Shown here in pieces: positions 25,273-29,762 of a DNA stretch of 29,762 nucleotides. This DNA is from Planctomycetota bacterium. Its GTDB lineage: Bacteria; Planctomycetota; Brocadiia; JAJRTI01. The stretch covers positions 1 to 29,762 of the forward strand of contig JAJRTI010000516.1 of assembly GCA_024278415.1 (NCBI GenBank). The letters are read 5' to 3'. The notes beneath the pieces were generated by a model, which saw only the letters and a list, made by a program, of their open reading frames with translations, made no database searches and was not told the DNA's origin. Numbering within the stretch: position 1 is the first letter of the stretch; the number at the start of each line of letters is the position of its first letter. The position numbers were made by a program, and so were the translations under genes.

Positions 25273-27000
25273 ATGCACCAACGCCTAGCCACACGTGCAA
25301 TCGCCATAGTCGTCGCTCTCTCCGCCGCGGCGGCCGCGAGCGAACGCTTGCCCAACCCCTGGGCCGAGCTGGAGCCGATGATCGCTCAGCCGGTCCAGAC
25401 GCGGCCGATCAAGAAGTGGACCAAGAACGGCGCGGAACTGGAGTCGTTCCGTTTCAACTCGCACCAATGGAAAGGCAAGTGGATTTGGGCGTACGCGATC
25501 TACGGCAAGCCCAAGGGCAAGGGGCCGTTCCCGGCGGTCCTCCACATCCACGGCGGCGGCCAAACCGCGTCCGAGGCGAACGTGCTCGACTGGACGCGGC
25601 AAGGGTACGCGTGCATGTCCTTCGACTGGACCGGCCCCATGCCGAAACGCAACCGGCCGCCGGAAACGACAACCCCTATGCCCAAGGGCGTGGCGAACCC
25701 GCGCACGGACAAGCCCACGATCCGCTACAGCAAGATCTGGCACGCGGTAGTCATGTCCCGGCGCGCGCTCACGCACATGCTTGCCCGGCCCGAAGTCGAC
25801 GCGAGCCGCGTGGGCAGCTATGGCATCTCCTGGGGCGGGTACACCATGTGGCTGGTCAACGCGATGGACCACCGGCTCAAGGCCGCGTGCGCGATCTACG
25901 GCTGTGGCATTGTCGCGGGCCGCAAAGGAGCGGACAAGTACATCGACCACGAGTGGAGCGCCGCGTTCGAGCCGATCCACTACGCGACGCGGCAGCGCGC
26001 GCCGATCCTTTACCTCGGCGCCACGTGCGACTTTTTCGGCTGGGCGCCCACGTACGCAGCCGTGTCCAAGAAGGTCACGGTCGATCAGCGGTCCGCCTGG
26101 GCTGTGAACGAGGACCACCACTGCGCCCCGGCTGCGGCGACCGCGTACCGCTGGATGGATTGGCGCGTGCGCGGCGGCAAGCCCATGCCGGCCGCGCCCG
26201 CGCTGCAACTGAAGGCCGAGGCCGGCAAGCTTGTCGCACACATGGCCGCGCCCCAGGCCGCGAAAGTCGGCGTGATCTTCAGCATGGGCAACGCCTCCTC
26301 GCCGAACCGCCTGTGGCAACGCCGCCCCGCGCAACGGATGGGAGGCGAGTGGCGCGCGGTGTTGCCTGTGGCAGACGCTAACGCCCAGGTATGGGCCATG
26401 GCCGAGGCCACGTACCCGGAAGGCTACTACCTGAACTCGCAGCCCGTCTTTCAAGTGCCGGCAAAGTTGGGCAGAATTGAAACGACCCGCCTGCCGGCAC
26501 GTATTGTGTATGACCCGAACATCGACGGCGATACGATCACGCGCTCCACGGGCACCGAATTGTACGCAAGCCGGTACGACGTGCGCATCGCCGCCGGAGG
26601 CCCGGACGGCGGCAAGTGCGTGGAGGTGAGGTCGCTCGTGGCGACCGACCGCGGCTGCCGCGCACTGCTGCGCCACCCGGCCGACCCCGCCCGCCAAGGC
26701 AAGCCCGGCGAAGCGCTGGCGATCTGGGTCGCGAAGAACAAAGACAATCGCGTCGCGCTTACGGCCGCCACCGCCAGGCGCGGACAGGCTCCGTTCGTCG
26801 TTCGCCTTCAACTCGATCCAAAGGGCCCGGAGTGGCAACGCCTTGTCGTGAAGCGCGAGCAGTTCGTGCGCACCGGCAAGGACAAGACGCTCCAGACACT
26901 ACCCGCCTGGAACCAGATCTACACACTCGGAGTCCACGTCGCTAACGCTCCGCGGAACCCCTCTCGGTTCGCTCGGATCGAGTGTACACCTGCACCTTGA
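25273..27000 (+). CDS. Exported alpha/beta-hydrolase (acetylxylan-esterase/dienelactone-hydrolase-like) with C-terminal beta domain
   Basis: 575 residues. The signal peptide (HQRLATRAIAIVVALSAAAA) ends near AAASE. The hydrolase core has the oxyanion segment LHIHGGGQ, the nucleophile elbow YGISWGGYT with Ser186, the acid Asp253 in ATCDFFGW, and the base His282 or His283 in NEDHHC, in the correct order for an alpha/beta hydrolase. From about residue 395 a separate beta-sandwich-like domain (TRLPARIVYDPNIDGDTI, CVEVRSLVATDRG, EWQRLVVKREQFV, YTLGVHVANA) looks like a carbohydrate-binding module. It likely removes acetyl or other ester groups from a glycan in the periplasm or outside the cell. GGAG precedes the ATG. 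Together with the preceding gene it may form a small polysaccharide-use unit. The TGA is part of a promoter for the next gene. Confidence 0.83.
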   Translation: MHQRLATRAIAIVVALSAAAAASERLPNPWAELEPMIAQPVQTRPIKKWTKNGAELESFRFNSHQWKGKWIWAYAIYGKPKGKGPFPAVLHIHGGGQTASEANVLDWTRQGYACMSFDWTGPMPKRNRPPETTTPMPKGVANPRTDKPTIRYSKIWHAVVMSRRALTHMLARPEVDASRVGSYGISWGGYTMWLVNAMDHRLKAACAIYGCGIVAGRKGADKYIDHEWSAAFEPIHYATRQRAPILYLGATCDFFGWAPTYAAVSKKVTVDQRSAWAVNEDHHCAPAAATAYRWMDWRVRGGKPMPAAPALQLKAEAGKLVAHMAAPQAAKVGVIFSMGNASSPNRLWQRRPAQRMGGEWRAVLPVADANAQVWAMAEATYPEGYYLNSQPVFQVPAKLGRIETTRLPARIVYDPNIDGDTITRSTGTELYASRYDVRIAAGGPDGGKCVEVRSLVATDRGCRALLRHPADPARQGKPGEALAIWVAKNKDNRVALTAATARRGQAPFVVRLQLDPKGPEWQRLVVKREQFVRTGKDKTLQTLPAWNQIYTLGVHVANAPRNPSRFARIECTPAP

Positions 27001-27026
27001 CGATAAGCGAGGACCGGGGCTATACT
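26997..27026 (+). promoter_or_regulatory. Candidate sigma70 promoter for the 27117 gene
   Basis: TTGACG (26997-27002), 18 bases, TATACT (27021-27026). The -35 overlaps the TGA stop of the esterase gene. It would give a leader of about 85 bases ahead of the ATG at 27117, so that gene can be transcribed separately from the hydrolase pair. Confidence 0.55.
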
Positions 27027-27116
27027 AGGGTATGGGGTGGCCGAGTGAGCGCAGGTCCTCGCTGACAACAAAACGCGGCGCCGCCATATCGGCTAGCCGC
27101 AGAAAGGACCACGGCC

Positions 27117-28193
27117 ATGACACGCTTCACACGAATCCTCGCCGCTGGCCTCGTGTTGGGCATCACGAGCGCCGCGATGGCCCAGGACCGGGACAAGGCC
27201 CCAGACCGCGAGACGTACAACAAGCTGTGGGACGCGTCGCTGAAGGTGATGAAGGCGCGCTTCTTCGTGCGCTATGCGAGCAAGACCGGCCGGCGCATCG
27301 TCGCCGAGTCGCCCCTGCGCGTGCGCATGCTCGACAAGTCGCGGCAGAAGGTCGAGGCGCGCATTGTTCGTGACGAAGACTTCTACTGGGACGTGGAGGT
27401 CCGCGTGACGAACCAAGTCGATGTCTCCCAAGCGACCAGCATGACCCGTTACTCCCCCAAGTACGACTGGCGCGCGGTCACGTTCGACCACGACATGGAA
27501 GCCGAATTGGTCAACGCGATCAAGACGGAGGCCTTCGGCGCGATCCAGCCGGTGAAGGGCACCTTCATGCCCGTGGGCTCGCCCAAGGGCAAGACGTATC
27601 CCACGGGCCGGGTGATCATCCCTAGCGAGGCGTCGCAAGCCGCGAAGGGCAAGGGCGCCCAGACGAATTACGCGCCCCCGCGCACTCCGAGCTTTCTCAT
27701 CCTGATCTTCGCGCCCAAGCGCCAGCCCAACGACAAGGTGGTCCCACTGGTGGTGAAAGGCGAGCGCCAATTCCGCGAGGGCCAATACGAGAAGGCCTCG
27801 GCCACGTTCCGAGAGGCGCTCCTGACCGACCCGCTCCCGGCCGTGAAGGTCGCGCTGGGCCACGCGCTCTTCGCCACCGGCGACTACGCGTTCGCTTCAG
27901 CCTCGCTGCGCGAGGGCCTCCACGACGTGCCGGACCTCCCGCGCAAGCACATCGACCCGCGGGAGTTCTATGGGGCGAAGAAGGACTTCGACGCGCAGGA
28001 GAAGCGGCTGGCCCTGTGGATCGAAAAGCACCCAGACGACGAACCCGCGCAGTTCCTCATGGGCTACCTCAAGTATTTCAGCGGCGACCGCGGAACGGCG
28101 CGTGTGATCTTCGACAAGCTGCTCGATGAGAACCACGACGACGCGGAGGCCAAGCTCCTCCGCGCGTCGATCGTGCGAACGGCCGCGGAGTGA
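27117..28193 (+). CDS. Exported TPR-like protein of unknown function
   Basis: 358 residues. A signal peptide (MTRFTRILAAGLVLGITSAA, cleaved near MAQ) is followed by a mixed domain of no recognised family (YNKLWDASLKVMKARFFVRY, EARIVRDEDFYWDVEVRVTN). From about residue 205 the chain shows tetratricopeptide-like helices (ERQFREGQYEKASATFREAL, ALGHALFATGDYAFASASLR, FLMGYLKYFSGDRGTARVIF), suggesting a scaffold for protein contacts in the periplasm. AAAGGA lies upstream of the ATG. The following PilT-like ATPase gene is 153 bases away; whether it works with this protein is not known. Confidence 0.75.
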   Translation: MTRFTRILAAGLVLGITSAAMAQDRDKAPDRETYNKLWDASLKVMKARFFVRYASKTGRRIVAESPLRVRMLDKSRQKVEARIVRDEDFYWDVEVRVTNQVDVSQATSMTRYSPKYDWRAVTFDHDMEAELVNAIKTEAFGAIQPVKGTFMPVGSPKGKTYPTGRVIIPSEASQAAKGKGAQTNYAPPRTPSFLILIFAPKRQPNDKVVPLVVKGERQFREGQYEKASATFREALLTDPLPAVKVALGHALFATGDYAFASASLREGLHDVPDLPRKHIDPREFYGAKKDFDAQEKRLALWIEKHPDDEPAQFLMGYLKYFSGDRGTARVIFDKLLDENHDDAEAKLLRASIVRTAAE

Positions 28194-28346
28194 GCAAGGC
28201 GAACGGCTCGCGCTGGACGGCCTCGTCCAGCGCGGCACTGCGCGCCGCTTGGGCCGCTGGAGAGAATGCTCTGGCGGCCCGTTGCGCTCCAAGGTAGGAT
28301 ATGGGCCGTCGGAGCAACCGCTGCTTGGCGCCAAGGAGAATGCGAC

Positions 28347-29519
28347 ATGTCCATCGACGATGACGACGGGTTCGAGGATGGCGACCTGCTGGAGCATGGG
28401 TCGCGGGAGCCGCGGCGGAAGCAGCCTCCTCGGCTCGCCCGGTTTTTCAAGTTCATGAGCCAGAAGGGCGCGTCAGACCTGCACGTGAAGGCCAGCCGGC
28501 CACCGCTGCTGCGCATAGGGGGCCAACTGCGGCCGCTCGACATGGACAGCTTCACGCCCGAGCAGGCGGAGCGCTATATTCGGGAGATCCTCACCGATGC
28601 ACAGGAGGCCACGCTCGATAAACGGGGCAGCGTGGACTTCGCGTACGAGTTCGGGGACAACGAGCGGGTGCGCGTGAACGCGTTCAAGCAGCGCGGCTCG
28701 CTCAGCCTCGCCGCGCGTCTGGTCAAGAACGAGATCCCCAACTTCGAGCAGCTCAACCTGCCGCCCGCGGTGGAAAAGCTCACGACGTATCGGCAGGGGC
28801 TCGTGCTCGTGTGCGGCGTGACCGGCAGCGGCAAATCGACCACGCTTGCCGCGATCATCGAGGACATCAACGCGGCGAGGCGTTGCCACATCCTCACCAT
28901 CGAGGACCCCATCGAGTACGTGTACGCCGACAAGAAGGCGGCCATCAACCAGCGCGAGATGGGCATCGACGTGTTCGACTGGTCCGAGGCGCTCACCGCC
29001 GCGGTGCGAGAGGATCCCGACGTGATCCTCGTGGGCGAGATGCGCGACCGCGAGACGTTTGCGGCCGCGCTGGCAGCGTCCGAAACCGGCCACCTCGTGT
29101 TCGGCACACTCCACGCCTCCAGCGCGGCGCAGGTCTTCGGCCGCATTCTCGATATGTTCCCGCCCGATGAACGCGACGGCGTGCGCAAGGGCCTCGCGTT
29201 CAACCTCCAAGCCGTGATCTGCCAGAAGCTCGTGCCCTCGTGCATGCACGGCACGGACATGGCGCCGGCCGTGGAACTCGCGTTCTGCACGCCCACCGTG
29301 CGCGAGTTGATCCGCAAGGGGCAGGACAAGGCCATCACCGATGCGATCCGAGCCGGCGCACAAGACGGCATGCAAGACTTCACCGCGTCGCTCGCGGACC
29401 TCGTGGGCAAGAGCCTCATCACCGGCGAGACCGCGCTCGAAATCGCACCGAACCCAGACGAACTGAAGATGGCGCTCCAGGGGATCCGCGTCAGCACGCG
29501 GGGGCTCGTGGGCAGCTAG
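28347..29519 (+). CDS. pilT: PilT-like twitching-motility ATPase
   Basis: 390 residues. PilT hexamers power retraction of type IV pili. AAGGAG 8 bases before the ATG at 28347 fixes the start; an upstream in-frame ATG lacks one. The acidic N-terminus (MSIDDDDGFEDGD) is followed by FFKFMSQKGASDLHVKA, the N-terminal PilT/PilU domain. The ATPase domain has Walker A GVTGSGKST (157-165), the Asp box IEDPIEYVY, Walker B VILVGEMRD and the His box ETGHLVFGTLHA, then GRILDMFPPDER. The C-terminal AIRKG-type PilT motif is altered, and a long C-terminal segment follows. PilU or another paralogue is an alternative. No pilin or pil genes are adjacent. Confidence 0.9.
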   Translation: MSIDDDDGFEDGDLLEHGSREPRRKQPPRLARFFKFMSQKGASDLHVKASRPPLLRIGGQLRPLDMDSFTPEQAERYIREILTDAQEATLDKRGSVDFAYEFGDNERVRVNAFKQRGSLSLAARLVKNEIPNFEQLNLPPAVEKLTTYRQGLVLVCGVTGSGKSTTLAAIIEDINAARRCHILTIEDPIEYVYADKKAAINQREMGIDVFDWSEALTAAVREDPDVILVGEMRDRETFAAALAASETGHLVFGTLHASSAAQVFGRILDMFPPDERDGVRKGLAFNLQAVICQKLVPSCMHGTDMAPAVELAFCTPTVRELIRKGQDKAITDAIRAGAQDGMQDFTASLADLVGKSLITGETALEIAPNPDELKMALQGIRVSTRGLVGS

Positions 29520-29762
29520 TGCGAACGGGTGTTCGGTTATCGGTGTTTGGCTCTCGCGCGGGTCGTCTACCCGGCGTTGCTGAAAACACTGCTGAATCCC
29601 ACTGGCTTGTCCAGTGGATCCTTAGTGCCTTAGGCATCAGTAACCGCGACAAAAAACAAGAAGTTGGTGTACGCCGTCCGCGCAAGTTGTTGCAAAAACA
29701 TGCCGTTATGACTGGGATGGTCGCATTCCGTTGCCGTCCAATTCCGTTGCCAGTCTGCTTCA
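29520..29762. other. Intergenic region at the window end, with hairpin
   Basis: No gene is supported. A perfect 7-bp hairpin CCACTGG (29599-29605) / CCAGTGG (29611-29617) with a CTTGT loop lies about 80 bases after the pilT-like stop; there is no T-run, so terminator function is uncertain. An 11-base direct repeat ATTCCGTTGCC occurs at 29725-29735 and 29741-29751. Composition is visibly more AT-rich than the rest of the window, consistent with non-coding or repeat sequence. Confidence 0.5.

Noticed and set aside
25285..26838. 517-codon minus-strand open frame opposite the esterase
   Set aside because: Shadow of the alpha/beta-hydrolase gene; no recognisable domains.

Overview
The window is GC-rich bacterial chromosome with long signal-peptide-bearing proteins of unknown function, S41 peptidases, carbohydrate-type esterases and many short palindromic intergenic elements. 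This mix suggests an environmental bacterium of the PVC/Planctomycetota-Hydrogenedentota kind. No ribosomal or universal marker beyond tsaD, ychF and one tRNA is present, so the phylum is an inference. There is no phage, transposase, CRISPR array or rRNA.

Layout. 1-411: hairpins and a palindromic repeat. 412-1449: Gfo/Idh/MocA oxidoreductase. 1823-4429: Cu(I) P1B-ATPase with two YHS and two heavy-metal-binding domains at its N-terminus, made by very recent internal duplications. 4430-4978: intergenic with a signal-peptide stub and repeats. 4979-7081: an exported beta-rich domain followed in the same frame, after one TAG codon, by an S41 peptidase. 7617-11420: a huge exported repeat protein that is also interrupted by one in-frame TAG at 9303. 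11518-14730 (minus strand): UPF0175 antitoxin, DUF3368 PIN-type toxin with a frameshift, a GlcF-like iron-sulfur protein, and a divergent YchF-type GTPase. 15093-15223: a good sigma70 promoter and tRNA-Phe(GAA). 15427-21454 (plus): a co-directional cluster of C-terminal processing protease, tsaD, larB, NAD(P)H-hydrate dehydratase, STAS anti-anti-sigma factor and a 2-oxoacid dehydrogenase E2. 21464-22681 (minus): DUF4143 ATPase. 22768-27000: two exported proteins probably acting on carbohydrates or esters. 27117-28193: exported TPR-like protein. 28347-29519: PilT-like ATPase. 29520-29762: intergenic with a hairpin.

Most notable result. Two neighbouring genes for exported proteins (4979-7081 and 7617-11420) are each cut by a single TAG, both in the identical 8-base context CCTACTAG (Tyr codon then amber), while the protein signature continues in the same frame on both sides. 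TAG is also used as an ordinary stop by several other genes here, so this is not wholesale reassignment. It is either context-dependent amber readthrough/recoding, a pair of nonsense mutations, or sequence error. Further oddities are the DUF3368 toxin frame break on a heptamer that fits the X_XXY_YYZ slippery pattern (AAACCCC), a likely ATC start codon at 22768, tandem peripheral-subunit-binding domains in the E2, and at least three families of palindromic intergenic elements.
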